From Labedella phragmitis (GTDB taxonomy: Bacteria; Actinomycetota; Actinomycetes; Actinomycetales; Microbacteriaceae), in NCBI RefSeq assembly GCF_004078635.1, contig NZ_RZNB01000001.1:62001-126000 (forward strand): a DNA stretch of 64,000 bases, written 5' to 3'. Below are positions 17,553 through 25,609 of the stretch, one piece after another (position 1 is the first letter of the stretch; each line of letters begins with the position of its first letter). The notes beneath the pieces were generated by a model that was given only the letters and a program-made list of their open reading frames with translations, was not told the origin of the DNA and ran no database searches. A program made the position numbers and the translations under genes.

Positions 17553-18368
17553 TCAGCGCGTGACGCGGAAGACGGGCCACCCGATCTCGGTCTCGACGTC
17601 GTCGGAACCGGCGTCCGGTTCTCGCAGGTAGTGCTCGCGGACGGGCCCGGCGACGCCGAGCTCGTTCTCGGCGACGTAGGTGCCGAGCGCCGCGTACGTG
17701 TCTCCGATCGACGCGTCAGGACCGCGATGCACGGCCACGGCGAGTTCCGTGGGCGGCAGCGTCTCGGCTCGGGTGCGTCCTCCGAGCGTCGGTATGGAAG
17801 CGAGGGACGTGAGCGGCTGGAACAACGCGGCATCACCGCGCTCATCGAGGAACAACTCGGCGGCCCAGAGTCCTCCGAGCGGGCCGGCGATCGAGCAGCC
17901 GGCCCGCTCGGCGCGCTCGGCCTGCTCGCGCAGTTCGGCGCTGGCCCCGACGTACCAGTCGCCCAGGTCGGCGAGGTCGATCGTCTGCCGGATCACGAGC
18001 GCCGGTGTCGCATCGACACTGCGATGCTCGACCGCCACGGGAGTCGGCGGATCGAGGAGTCGCCGCAATGTCCCGACCGCCGCGATCGTCGCGTCGAGCT
18101 GAGCCTCCAACCGACTCAAGTGATCGGCCACGAGCACGTTCCGTCTTGCGATATCGGGCGCGCGCAGGATCTCGCGGACGGTGTCCACGGGCACCTCGAG
18201 GGCCCGGAGCCTCCGGATGACCTGGGCGTCGGCGATCTGCTCGGGCGAGTAGAGCCGGTAGCCGTTGTGCGGGTCGATCGCGGCGGGAGCGAGAAGGCCC
18301 TCGCGGTGGTAGAACCGCAGCGCTTTCGCGCTCAAGCGCGTCGCTTGCGAGAAGTCGCCGATCGTCAT
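17553..18368 (-). CDS. MerR-family regulator with GyrI-like effector domain
   Basis: The 271-residue regulator has the MerR winged-helix start MTIGDFSQATRLSAKALRFY (1-20), a dimerization helix to about 115, and a C-terminal GyrI-like effector-binding domain (about 120-270), the BmrR layout that responds to hydrophobic or cationic drugs. The gene it controls is unclear; the NTF2-like gene downstream is a candidate. ATG 18368 opens the HTH directly; a GTG 12 bases upstream is also possible. Confidence 0.87.
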   Translation of the reverse strand: MTIGDFSQATRLSAKALRFYHREGLLAPAAIDPHNGYRLYSPEQIADAQVIRRLRALEVPVDTVREILRAPDIARRNVLVADHLSRLEAQLDATIAAVGTLRRLLDPPTPVAVEHRSVDATPALVIRQTIDLADLGDWYVGASAELREQAERAERAGCSIAGPLGGLWAAELFLDERGDAALFQPLTSLASIPTLGGRTRAETLPPTELAVAVHRGPDASIGDTYAALGTYVAENELGVAGPVREHYLREPDAGSDDVETEIGWPVFRVTR

Positions 18369-18424
18369 CGTGGGTGCCACGACACCATCCTGGATCGTCG
18401 GGACGTGCGGGGTCGAGCGACCCA

Positions 18425-19096
18425 CTACGGCTTCGGCAGCTCCTCGTCGATGAGCAGCTCGCCGTCGACGAAGCGCACGGCGGAGAGATCGGGAACGACG
18501 ACGTCGGGGAGGAGGCCCTCGGACCACGGCGTGTAGGCGCCCGCTCCGACACCGACGACCCAGCCGGCCCCGGCGGCGCGCGCGGCGGCGATGCCTGCCG
18601 GCGCGTCCTCGAAGACGACGCACTCGCCGATCGGGACACCGGCCTGCTCGGCTCCACGCTCGTACGGCTGCGGGTCGGGCTTGCCGCGGTCCACGTCCTC
18701 CGCCGTCACGAGGCGCTCGGGGAGCGTGATGCCCGCCGAATTCAGCCGAGCGAGGGCGAGCTTCCGCGGACCGGAGGTGACGGCGACCCACCGACCGGTC
18801 GGCAACGACGCCGTGAGAGCGGCGGCACCGGGAATCGCGACCGTCCCGTCGACGGTCTCGAGCTCACGCGCGAGCAGATCCTCGAACGCCTGCTCGACGA
18901 GGTCCGCCTCGATGAGCTCGGCGATCGTGTCCATCGCCCGGCGCCCGTGCTGCAGGTCGCGCACGTCGAAGTCGGGCTTGTAGGTCGTCGCCCACGCGGC
19001 CCACGCCGCCTCGGCCGACGCGAGCGAGTCGACGAGCACGCCGTCGCAGTCGAAGAGGAAGGCGGACGGACGACCGAGGACACGAGGGGAAGGCAT
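18425..19096 (-). CDS. HAD-superfamily phosphatase (beta-phosphoglucomutase-like)
   Basis: The 223-residue HAD hydrolase has motif I FDCDGVLVDS (nucleophile Asp and acid Asp), motif II Ser/Thr in AVTSGP, the Lys of motif III in RGKPDPQ, and motif IV EDAP. The cap sits after motif I. The layout matches sugar-phosphate phosphatases and beta-phosphoglucomutase relatives (subfamily IA). ATG 19096 follows a minus-strand CAGGAT box by 6 bases, so it may be leaderless. Confidence 0.87.
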   Translation of the reverse strand: MPSPRVLGRPSAFLFDCDGVLVDSLASAEAAWAAWATTYKPDFDVRDLQHGRRAMDTIAELIEADLVEQAFEDLLARELETVDGTVAIPGAAALTASLPTGRWVAVTSGPRKLALARLNSAGITLPERLVTAEDVDRGKPDPQPYERGAEQAGVPIGECVVFEDAPAGIAAARAAGAGWVVGVGAGAYTPWSEGLLPDVVVPDLSAVRFVDGELLIDEELPKP

Positions 19097-19177
19097 GTCC
19101 CCATCCTGTCGCACGTGTGCGGGAGGGAGCATGCGGCTCGGCGAGCGACACCGATCACCGGGCGCGGTCATCGGGCG

Positions 19178-19209
19178 ACCGGCGCTGCACCAATCGACGC
19201 AGCGCCGGT
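19178..19209. terminator. Hairpin terminator after tandem-CMD gene
   Basis: ACCGGCGCTGC (19178-19188) and GCAGCGCCGGT (19199-19209) are perfect 11-base arms with a 10-base loop, downstream of the minus-strand gene ending at 19265. It probably closes the catabolic island. Confidence 0.6.
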
Positions 19210-19264
19210 CAGAAGGAGCAGCGCTCGGAGGGCGACGGTCGTCGGAGGCCGGCGCCCAGTCCGG

Positions 19265-20032
19265 TCAGATGGTGTCACCGCGCGCCTCGACCTCTTCCAC
19301 GAGGATCGGGACCGCGGTCGTTGCCGCGTGGATGCCGATGACGCTCGCGATCTCGAGCACCTCGAGCAGCTCCCCCACCGTGGCGCCGTAACCGAGGGCG
19401 TTCTCGTAGTGCAGCTTGAGGCCGGGGACGTAGAGGTGGGTCGCGGCCGCGTCGAACGCGATGTAGACGAACTCGCGCACCTTGGGCGAGAGGGTGCCCG
19501 TCTTCCACGGCACCGAGGAGAAGTTCGTGTACGCCTCGAAGAGCTCGGGGTCGAGCTCGAGCATCTCGTCCCAGAACGAGTGCCAGTAACCGCGGTTCGC
19601 CGTGAACTCGGCCTTCACGCGCTCCTGGTTCTCGTCGAGGGGCGCCGGACCGGTGCGCAGACCCTTCTCCTCGAGCACTTTGACGAGCAAGGGCACGCCG
19701 ATGTTCATGGCGTGGATGCCGAGCGTCGAGGTGAGCTCGATGACCTCCATGATCTCCTGCGGCGTGGCCCCGACGTCGAGCGCCGCCTTGATGTGCTGGC
19801 GGATACCCGGCTGGTAGAGGTGCGTCGCGGCCGCGTCGACCGCGATGTACATGAGCTCCTTCGTCTTCGCGTCGAGGTGGTTCTTCTTCCACGGCACCAT
19901 CGAGAAGTCGAGGTAGGAGAGGAGGAACTCCGGGTCGAGGCGGAGGATGCTCTCCCACAGCGGGCTCCACGTGCCGCGCTGCTCGACGAAGGCGTCCTTG
20001 ATCTCCTGCTGGCGGGGGGTGAATTCGGTCAT
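19265..20032 (-). CDS. Carboxymuconolactone decarboxylase-like protein, two tandem domains
   Basis: The 255 residues are two copies of a CMD/AhpD-like domain (about 10-120 and 135-245). Each copy has a W-FS-VPWK segment, then Y-A-DAAATHLY, then H and a G-A or G-G-T turn (compare AAATHLYQPGIRQH with AAATHLYVPGLKLH). No CxxC redox pair is present, so it is not a peroxidase. PcaC-type members decarboxylate lactones; the duplicated form has no known substrate. It sits at the far end of the GntR-linked catabolic island, after a gap with repeats. Confidence 0.82.
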   Translation of the reverse strand: MTEFTPRQQEIKDAFVEQRGTWSPLWESILRLDPEFLLSYLDFSMVPWKKNHLDAKTKELMYIAVDAAATHLYQPGIRQHIKAALDVGATPQEIMEVIELTSTLGIHAMNIGVPLLVKVLEEKGLRTGPAPLDENQERVKAEFTANRGYWHSFWDEMLELDPELFEAYTNFSSVPWKTGTLSPKVREFVYIAFDAAATHLYVPGLKLHYENALGYGATVGELLEVLEIASVIGIHAATTAVPILVEEVEARGDTI

Positions 20033-20063
20033 GTCTGTCTGTACTCCTTGGTTGAGTTGAGTG

Positions 20064-20151
20064 CCCTTCGGCAGGCTCAGGGACCGTAGAAGGTGTGTGC
20101 AGGGGGACGAACGGTCCCTGACCTTGTCGAAGGGTCGACAGGCTCAGGGAC
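20064..20151. repeat. Dispersed repeat cluster, inverted copies
   Basis: Three copies of the CCCTGAGCCTGTCGAAGGG-type repeat: 20064-20087 (reverse), 20111-20134 (forward) and 20135-20151 (reverse). The opposed copies can fold into a hairpin. They fill the gap between the GntR and tandem-CMD genes. Confidence 0.75.
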
Positions 20152-20169
20152 AGAGGGACCGCGAGCCGG

Positions 20170-20898
20170 TCAGGCGTTGTCGCGGAGGGTGCGGAGTGCG
20201 AGGCGGGCGGCCGTCTCGATGTGCTCGGTGAGCAGTCGGGCGGCGCGGTCCGAGTTGCGGGCGGCGATGGCGGCGACGATCTCCCGCATCTCCGTGACCA
20301 CGGCGGGCAGCCGGTGCCGCGTCGCGAGCGACGTGACGCGCAGCACGCGAACGCGGGCCTGGATGGATTCGAGCAGTTGCGTGAGCGACGCCGACTGCGC
20401 ACCCTCGACGAGCACGTCGTAGAAGACGTCCTTCGCAGCGAGGAACTCGCGGATCTCCACGGCCGAATAGTCGTCCTCGTCCTCGGGGGACTCCCGCTCG
20501 AGCAGCGCTGCCATGCCGTCGACCGTGCTGCTGAGGCGCGCGACCTGTTCGTCCGTCGCCCGCTCCACGAAGCGGCGGACGACGAGCGACTCGAGCGATG
20601 CCCGCACGTCGTAGAGGTCCTCGGCGTCGTCGAGGGACGGCGCCGCGACGTGCGCGCCGCGCTGCGGGACCACGGCGACGAGACCCTCGCTCGTGAGGAC
20701 GCTGAGGGCTTCCCGCACGGTCGTTCGCGAGACCCCCATGCTCTCGATCAGCTCTCGCTCGACGAGGCGCTGGCCCGGCTTCAACTGGAAGTCGAGGATC
20801 GCCTGCCGCAGTGCGGCCACGACCTGCTCCCGAACGGGCGCCGCGGTACGCCCGAGGGGCGGGAAGCTCCACGGTTCCGCGAGCGAGTTGTCCAGCAT
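20170..20898 (-). CDS. GntR/FadR-family regulator
   Basis: The 242-residue regulator has an N-terminal winged HTH (about 20-85, with ERELIESMGVSRTTVREAL) and an all-helical C-terminal FCD domain (about 95-235) that binds organic acids in this family. It lies inside the catabolic island, and the palindromes ATTGTCCGACAAT (27008) and ATTGTCGGACAAT (27135) between the transporter and Ldh-type genes have the TTGTC/GACAA form expected for this family. It probably represses the whole island until the substrate or an intermediate appears. Confidence 0.88.
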   Translation of the reverse strand: MLDNSLAEPWSFPPLGRTAAPVREQVVAALRQAILDFQLKPGQRLVERELIESMGVSRTTVREALSVLTSEGLVAVVPQRGAHVAAPSLDDAEDLYDVRASLESLVVRRFVERATDEQVARLSSTVDGMAALLERESPEDEDDYSAVEIREFLAAKDVFYDVLVEGAQSASLTQLLESIQARVRVLRVTSLATRHRLPAVVTEMREIVAAIAARNSDRAARLLTEHIETAARLALRTLRDNA

Positions 20899-20991
20899 GA
20901 TGCTCCACTGTATCGGCGGGGTGGGACGGCGGGTCCAGGGGTTCCGGGCCGCGGATGCCGCGATCGAGGACCGTCGGCGAGGCGGGTCAGA

Positions 20992-21942
20992 TCATCGCCG
21001 CTCCCCCTCCTCGGACGGTGGACCGGAGTCGACGGCGGCGTGCTGCGCTATCCATTCCGCGACGCGGGTGTGGTCGGCGGCGGGCTCGAGCGCGTCGGCG
21101 GCCGTCGCCCAGAAGCCGATCGCGTCCTCGCCGAGCTCCGTCGGGGCGCCGACCGCTCGAGCGAGACCGGCGGCGATCCGCATGTCCTTGAGCATGAGCC
21201 GCAAGCCGAAGCCCGAATCGAACGTGCCGGGGAGGATGAAGTTCGGCCACTTGTTCTCGGTGGAACCGCTGCGACCGCTCGACCCGTTGAAGACCGACAG
21301 CATGACCTCGGGGTCGAGTCCGAAGCGGACTCCGGCCTCGATCGCCTCGCTCGTGACCCACAAGTGCGTCGCGGACAGCAGGTTGTTGAGCGCCTTGACG
21401 GCGTGACCGGAGCCGACGGCGCCCGTCGGCACGACGCGGCCGAGGTGGTCGAGCACGGCGCGGGCCTCGGCGACGTCGTCGTCCGACCCGCCCACCATGA
21501 TGGTGAGCGTTCCGCCCTGCGCACCCTTCACACCGCCCGAGACGGGAGCGTCGACGAGGCGGACGCCGACCGCAGCGAGGCGCTTGGACAGCGCTCGGGT
21601 CTCGAGCGGCTCCGACGAGCTCATGTCGACGACGAGGGCGCCATCGGCGAGCGCTCCGGCGGCGAGCAGGTCATCGACGACCGACGTGACGATCGCGGAG
21701 TTCGGCAGCATGAGCACGGTGAGGTCCGCACCGGTCGCGGCGTCGGTGGCCGACGACGCCGGGATGCCGCCGGCCTGTGCGAGGCGGTCCCGTGCCTCGT
21801 CGCTCAGGTCGAAGCCGCGCACGGTGTACCCGGCAGCGACGAGACGCGACGACATCGGTGTGCCCATGTTGCCGAGCCCGACGAACGCGACCGTTGCCCG
21901 TCCTTCGACAGGCTCAGGGGCCGTGGGCGTGGGATCGCTCAC
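20992..21942 (-). CDS. NAD(P)-dependent beta-hydroxyacid dehydrogenase (GarR/HIBADH family)
   Basis: The 316-residue enzyme has the N-terminal Rossmann motif FVGLGNMGTPM, the substrate loop DAPVSGGVKGAQ and the catalytic Lys in KALNNLL. The family oxidizes 3-hydroxyacids to semialdehydes or reduces tartronate semialdehyde. The GTG at 21942 overlaps the CMD stop (GTGA). Residues 6-12 (APEPVEG) are encoded by a copy of the dispersed repeat, giving an N-terminal extension before the usual start. A second member of the family lies in the same operon. Confidence 0.87.
   Translation of the reverse strand: MSDPTPTAPEPVEGRATVAFVGLGNMGTPMSSRLVAAGYTVRGFDLSDEARDRLAQAGGIPASSATDAATGADLTVLMLPNSAIVTSVVDDLLAAGALADGALVVDMSSSEPLETRALSKRLAAVGVRLVDAPVSGGVKGAQGGTLTIMVGGSDDDVAEARAVLDHLGRVVPTGAVGSGHAVKALNNLLSATHLWVTSEAIEAGVRFGLDPEVMLSVFNGSSGRSGSTENKWPNFILPGTFDSGFGLRLMLKDMRIAAGLARAVGAPTELGEDAIGFWATAADALEPAADHTRVAEWIAQHAAVDSGPPSEEGERR
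21901..21923. repeat. Dispersed repeat inside a coding sequence
   Basis: A reverse copy (TCCTTCGACAGGCTCAGGG) lies within the first codons of the dehydrogenase ending at 20992 and encodes Pro-Glu-Pro-Val-Glu-Gly. Confidence 0.75.
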
Positions 21943-22340
21943 TTCGCGGCCTGCTCGTTGATGACCTTCTCGGCGACCCGGAACGACTCGAGCGCCGCCG
22001 GAACACCGACGTAGATGGCCGTCTGGAGGAGCGCCTCCTGGATCTCCTCGACGGTGCACCCGTTCGTGAGCGCTCCGCGCACGTGCACGGCGAGCTCGTG
22101 CGAACGGTTGAGGGCCGTCAGCATGCCCAGGTTGAGGAGACTGCGCGTCTTGCGGTCGAGACCCGGTCGCGTCCACACCTCGCCCCAGCAGTACTCCGTC
22201 ACGAGCTCCTGGATGGGACGGGCGAAGTCGGACACGTTCTCGAGCGACTTCTCCACGTGCGCGGCGCCGAGCACGGCCTTGCGCATCTCGATGCCGCGCT
22301 CGTACGACTCGGCGTGGGTTCCTTCGGTCGTCACGGTCAT
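21939..22340 (-). CDS. 4-carboxymuconolactone decarboxylase family protein
   Basis: The 133-residue single-domain protein resembles PcaC: YCWGEVWTRPGLDRKTRSL, then HELAVHVRGALTNGCT and the closing helix LLQTAIYVGVPAA. PcaC decarboxylates gamma-carboxymuconolactone in the protocatechuate pathway, but no ring-cleavage enzyme is present here, so the true substrate may be another lactone or keto acid. Starts and stops overlap by 4 bases with both neighbours, indicating one translationally coupled operon. Confidence 0.85.
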   Translation of the reverse strand: MTVTTEGTHAESYERGIEMRKAVLGAAHVEKSLENVSDFARPIQELVTEYCWGEVWTRPGLDRKTRSLLNLGMLTALNRSHELAVHVRGALTNGCTVEEIQEALLQTAIYVGVPAALESFRVAEKVINEQAAK

Positions 22341-22774
22341 GCCTCCTGGGTGTCGGGCGCCGCGGGGGTCTCCGCGTCGCCGGGTTCGATCGCGGGCGCC
22401 GCGTAGTCGGCGTCGTCCACGGGGTCAGCCCACACGGTCGTGCCGAGTGAGATCGCAGTGTGCGTCATGAAGGAGTCGGGAGCCGCGCCGTGCCAGTGCC
22501 GCTCACCGGGCGGGCACCAGACGGTGTCGCCGGCCCGGAGGACGCGAACGCTGCCGTCGCCCGCCTGGATGAGCCCGCGGCCGGCGAGCACCTGCAGGAT
22601 CTGCCCGTTCTCGTGGTGGTGCCAGTAGGTGCGGGCCCCGGGTGTGAAGTTGACGGTGTTGATGGTGACGCCGTCGGTCGCGGGCATCGTCACGTAGGGG
22701 AAGACCGATCCCGTGAACTGGGAGCCGGGCTTGCCGGCGGTTCCCGCATGCGCGGTGGGCGGAGTGATGATCAC
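22337..22774 (-). CDS. Cupin domain protein
   Basis: The 145-residue single cupin barrel has motif 1 around YWHHHENGQILQVLAGRG and motif 2 around GDTVWCPPGERHWHG, giving the His/Glu set for a divalent metal. It could be an isomerase, dioxygenase or lactone-handling enzyme within the pathway. The GTG at 22774 overlaps the upstream dehydrogenase stop by 4 bases, and its own stop overlaps the CMD start. Confidence 0.85.
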   Translation of the reverse strand: MIITPPTAHAGTAGKPGSQFTGSVFPYVTMPATDGVTINTVNFTPGARTYWHHHENGQILQVLAGRGLIQAGDGSVRVLRAGDTVWCPPGERHWHGAAPDSFMTHTAISLGTTVWADPVDDADYAAPAIEPGDAETPAAPDTQEA

Positions 22775-23736
22775 GCGTTCGTCTCCTTCTCCTGCGCGCC
22801 GTCGGCCGCGGCACCGTCCGACCCGTCGTGCGACGGGTCGTGGAGGCGGACGCCTCCCGAGATGTCCCCGATCGCGTCGACGACGGTGTTGCTGATCTCG
22901 TCCGCGTAGCCGAGCGCCCGTGCGAGCCCGAAGCTCGCGACGGGGCCGGCGGAATTGAGGCTCGCGACACCGAGGCTCGTGACGAGCTGCGTGTAGAGCG
23001 TCACGTCCTTGAGCATGAGCGTGTTCGTGAGGCCGCCCTTGAGGTAGTCGCCGTGGATGATCTTCGGGAACCTGTTGAGGCTCGCGAAGCTCACTCCCGA
23101 GCTCGCGTTGATGACGTCGAGCACCGTCTCGAGGTCGAGCCCCGCCTTCTTCGCCGCGACCATGACCTCCGCCGTGGCGGAGAGCGTCACGGCGTTGAGG
23201 AAGTTGTTGAGCAGCTTGACCGTGTGGCCGGCGCCCGACTCCCCGCAGTGGAAGACGGTCGACGAGAAGTGGTCGAGGACGGAACGGACCTGCTCGAGAG
23301 CGTCGCCGTCGCCACCGACCATGAGCGTGAGCGTGCCCTTCTCGGCCGCGGCCGCACCGCCCGAGATGCCCGCGTCGAGGTAGACGCCGCCGCGTTCGGC
23401 GACCTTCGTCGCGATCGCGCGGGTCGAGTCGGGTGACGAGGTGCTGAGGTCGACGATCACCTGGCCGTCGTGCACGGCGTCGAGGAAACCCTCGGCGTAG
23501 ACGATGGCCTCGACGACGCGGCTGTCCGGCAGCGACAGCAGGACGACGTCGCTCGCCGCGACGACATCGACGGCGCTCGCGGCCGCGTCGGCCCCCGCGC
23601 CGGAGATCGACTCGGCACGCGTGTCGAAGCCGAGGACGGGAACGCCCGCTGCGGTGATGCAGCGGGCCATCCGGCCGCCCATGTTGCCGAGCCCGATGAA
23701 CCCGATGCTCGGTGTGGTCGTGTCCGCATCCGTCAT
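22771..23736 (-). CDS. NAD(P)-dependent beta-hydroxyacid dehydrogenase (GarR/HIBADH family)
   Basis: The 321-residue enzyme has FIGLGNMGGRMA at the N terminus, DAGISGGAAAAEKGTL as substrate loop and the catalytic Lys in KLLNNFL. It is a clear paralogue of the enzyme ending at 20992, so the operon may carry two sequential or alternative hydroxyacid oxidations. Its 3' end, after about residue 290, is an extra Asp/Ala/Glu-rich tail. It overlaps both neighbours by 4 bases. Confidence 0.88.
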   Translation of the reverse strand: MTDADTTTPSIGFIGLGNMGGRMARCITAAGVPVLGFDTRAESISGAGADAAASAVDVVAASDVVLLSLPDSRVVEAIVYAEGFLDAVHDGQVIVDLSTSSPDSTRAIATKVAERGGVYLDAGISGGAAAAEKGTLTLMVGGDGDALEQVRSVLDHFSSTVFHCGESGAGHTVKLLNNFLNAVTLSATAEVMVAAKKAGLDLETVLDVINASSGVSFASLNRFPKIIHGDYLKGGLTNTLMLKDVTLYTQLVTSLGVASLNSAGPVASFGLARALGYADEISNTVVDAIGDISGGVRLHDPSHDGSDGAAADGAQEKETNA

Positions 23737-24650
23737 GATGCGCTCCCCTCGTTCTCGTGGCCGCTCGGCGTACCGCGCCAGCCCTCTCCGTAGAGTCCGT
23801 CGTCGATGCTCGTGGGGTCCCAGGCTCCGGCTCCGCCGGACGGACGGACCGTGTTGACGATCGACGCGCCGCCGTCGGCACTCACGATCTCGCCCGTCGT
23901 GTACGCGGCGTCGTCGCTCAGCAGGAACGCGACGACTCCGGCGATGTTCTCGGGGGTGCCGGCTCGCCGCAGCGGCGTGGTCGAGGCACGAGCTGTCATG
24001 TCGTTGCCGCCGCCCTTCGTGGTCGCCGCGGCGGCGAAGAGCTCCGTCGGCACGATGCCGGGGGCGACGCCGTTGACCCGCACACCGAGCGGACCACCGT
24101 AGACGGCGGCGCCGTGCACGAGTCCCGTGACGGCGTGCTTCGACGTCTGGTACGGCAGCAGATCGGCGGAGCCGCGGAGGCTCGCGATCGACGCCGTGAA
24201 GACGATGGATCCGGGGACGGGCTCGCCCGCCGACTCCGACCGGTCGCGGTAGTGCCGCAGCGCCGCCCGCAGACCGAGGAACTGCCCCCGCACGTTGACG
24301 GCCATGACGCGTTCGAAGTCATCGACCTCGAGGTCCGGGATCGGGGCGAAGCTCCCGAAGATGCCGGCGTTGAGGTGGAACACGTCGATGCGGCCGAAGG
24401 CCTCGATGCCCGCTCGCATGTAGCCGTCGACCGCCGTCTCGTCGGAGACGTCGGCGGTGACCGCGATGCTCGCGGTCGGCAGCTCCGCGACGAGAGCCTC
24501 GACGGCCGCCGTGTTGACGTCGACGGCGACGACGTGCGCCCCCTCGCTCGCGAGCCGGACGGCCGACGCGCGACCGAGACCGCTGCCGGCCCCCGTCACG
24601 ACGGCCACGGCCCCCTCGAAGCGGCGGGTCGTGCTGGTGGTTCCGGTCAT
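23733..24650 (-). CDS. Short-chain dehydrogenase/reductase
   Basis: This 305-residue classical SDR has TGAGSGLGRA, an acidic residue after the second strand (VDVNTA) that favours NAD, HLNAGIFG, the catalytic Ser in TASIAS and the YQTSK active site. The C terminus is extended by about 40 residues beyond the usual end. In the operon it lies between the metallo-lactonase and the first hydroxyacid dehydrogenase, with 4-base overlaps on both sides. Confidence 0.88.
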   Translation of the reverse strand: MTGTTSTTRRFEGAVAVVTGAGSGLGRASAVRLASEGAHVVAVDVNTAAVEALVAELPTASIAVTADVSDETAVDGYMRAGIEAFGRIDVFHLNAGIFGSFAPIPDLEVDDFERVMAVNVRGQFLGLRAALRHYRDRSESAGEPVPGSIVFTASIASLRGSADLLPYQTSKHAVTGLVHGAAVYGGPLGVRVNGVAPGIVPTELFAAAATTKGGGNDMTARASTTPLRRAGTPENIAGVVAFLLSDDAAYTTGEIVSADGGASIVNTVRPSGGAGAWDPTSIDDGLYGEGWRGTPSGHENEGSAS

Positions 24651-25513
24651 GCGATGGTCTCCTTCGTCGAGTGCGTCGGCGTCGTCGCTGCCGTTCCGCC
24701 GATCGTGGCCGCGAGTCCCGCGAGCGGGCCATCGGTCACGGGCGTGAAGCGATTGAGGGTGTCGGGGTCGTGCCCCGGCACCACGTGGGCGACCTCTCCG
24801 GAGGCGACGAGGTCTGTGATGAGGTCGAAGCCGCGGTACATCGCGGGGAGGTCCGCGACGAACGCGAACGGGATGTCGTCCTCGTACTCCTCGTAGTAAT
24901 GCACCGCGTCGGACGCCAGGAGCACCCGACCCTCAGCGGTATCGACGAAGACGACGCTCTGCCCGGGCGTGTGACCGCCGACCTCCCTCATCGTGATGCC
25001 CGGCGCAATCTCGATCTCGCCCTCGAAGGTGCGAAGCCGGCCGCCGTCGTGCACGGCGCGCAGCGCATCGAGCTCGGCGTCCTCGACGGAGTGGTGGAAC
25101 TGCTTCCGCACGGCGAGCGGCGACGTCCAGAACGCGTACTCCGAGGCCGCGATCGTGACGGTGGACGAATCGAAGTGGTCGAGGTTGCCGATGTGGTCGT
25201 AGTGCGCGTGCGTCACGAGCACGGGCGGCGCCTGCTCGGGGGTGATGCCGAGGTGGGCGAAGGCCTCGGCCGGCTGGATCAGGAAGGTGCGCTTGCGGTT
25301 GTCGCCGCCGGCTCGCGAGAACCCGGTGTCGACGACGACGGTGCGCTCGGCGTTCCGGACGACCCACACGAAGTAGTCCATGTCGAGCGGTTCGTCCGGC
25401 CGCCCGTACAGGTGGTGGTTGAGGTAGATCTCGCTCCGGTGGCCCTGCCTCGTGCCGTACTTCACGATCGTGACCTCGTAGAGGGCGTCCGACTTCGCTG
25501 TCGTGTGCGTCAC
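24647..25513 (-). CDS. Metallo-beta-lactamase fold hydrolase (AHL-lactonase-like)
   Basis: The 288-residue protein has the metal motif THAHYDHIGN (His102, His104, Asp106, His107), a further His in GGHTPGQS, the bridging Asp in LASDAVHYY and the last His in VPGHDP. This is the pattern of N-acyl homoserine lactonases of the AttM/AiiA group. In this operon a catabolic lactone is a more natural substrate than a signal molecule. GTG start; GAAAGGA lies about 6 bases upstream. It is the first enzyme gene after the transporter. Confidence 0.86.
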   Translation of the reverse strand: MTHTTAKSDALYEVTIVKYGTRQGHRSEIYLNHHLYGRPDEPLDMDYFVWVVRNAERTVVVDTGFSRAGGDNRKRTFLIQPAEAFAHLGITPEQAPPVLVTHAHYDHIGNLDHFDSSTVTIAASEYAFWTSPLAVRKQFHHSVEDAELDALRAVHDGGRLRTFEGEIEIAPGITMREVGGHTPGQSVVFVDTAEGRVLLASDAVHYYEEYEDDIPFAFVADLPAMYRGFDLITDLVASGEVAHVVPGHDPDTLNRFTPVTDGPLAGLAATIGGTAATTPTHSTKETIA

Positions 25514-25609
25514 CGCGTTCCTTTCCTGTCGCTCCCGGCCGCTGCCGGGATGATGGCCGCGTGCGCCCTGAGGTGGGCAGCACGCGGCCTGCTCATCCGT
25601 CTCGTCGCA

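Noticed and set aside
21939-22340. pcaC gene symbol for the CMD protein
   Set aside because: No other protocatechuate gene (pcaG, pcaH, pcaB, pcaD) lies nearby, so the symbol would imply a pathway not shown.
24647-25513. Quorum-quenching AHL lactonase assignment for the MBL protein
   Set aside because: The motif fits, but its place inside a GntR-controlled carboxylate operon makes a catabolic lactone more likely; only the fold is claimed.
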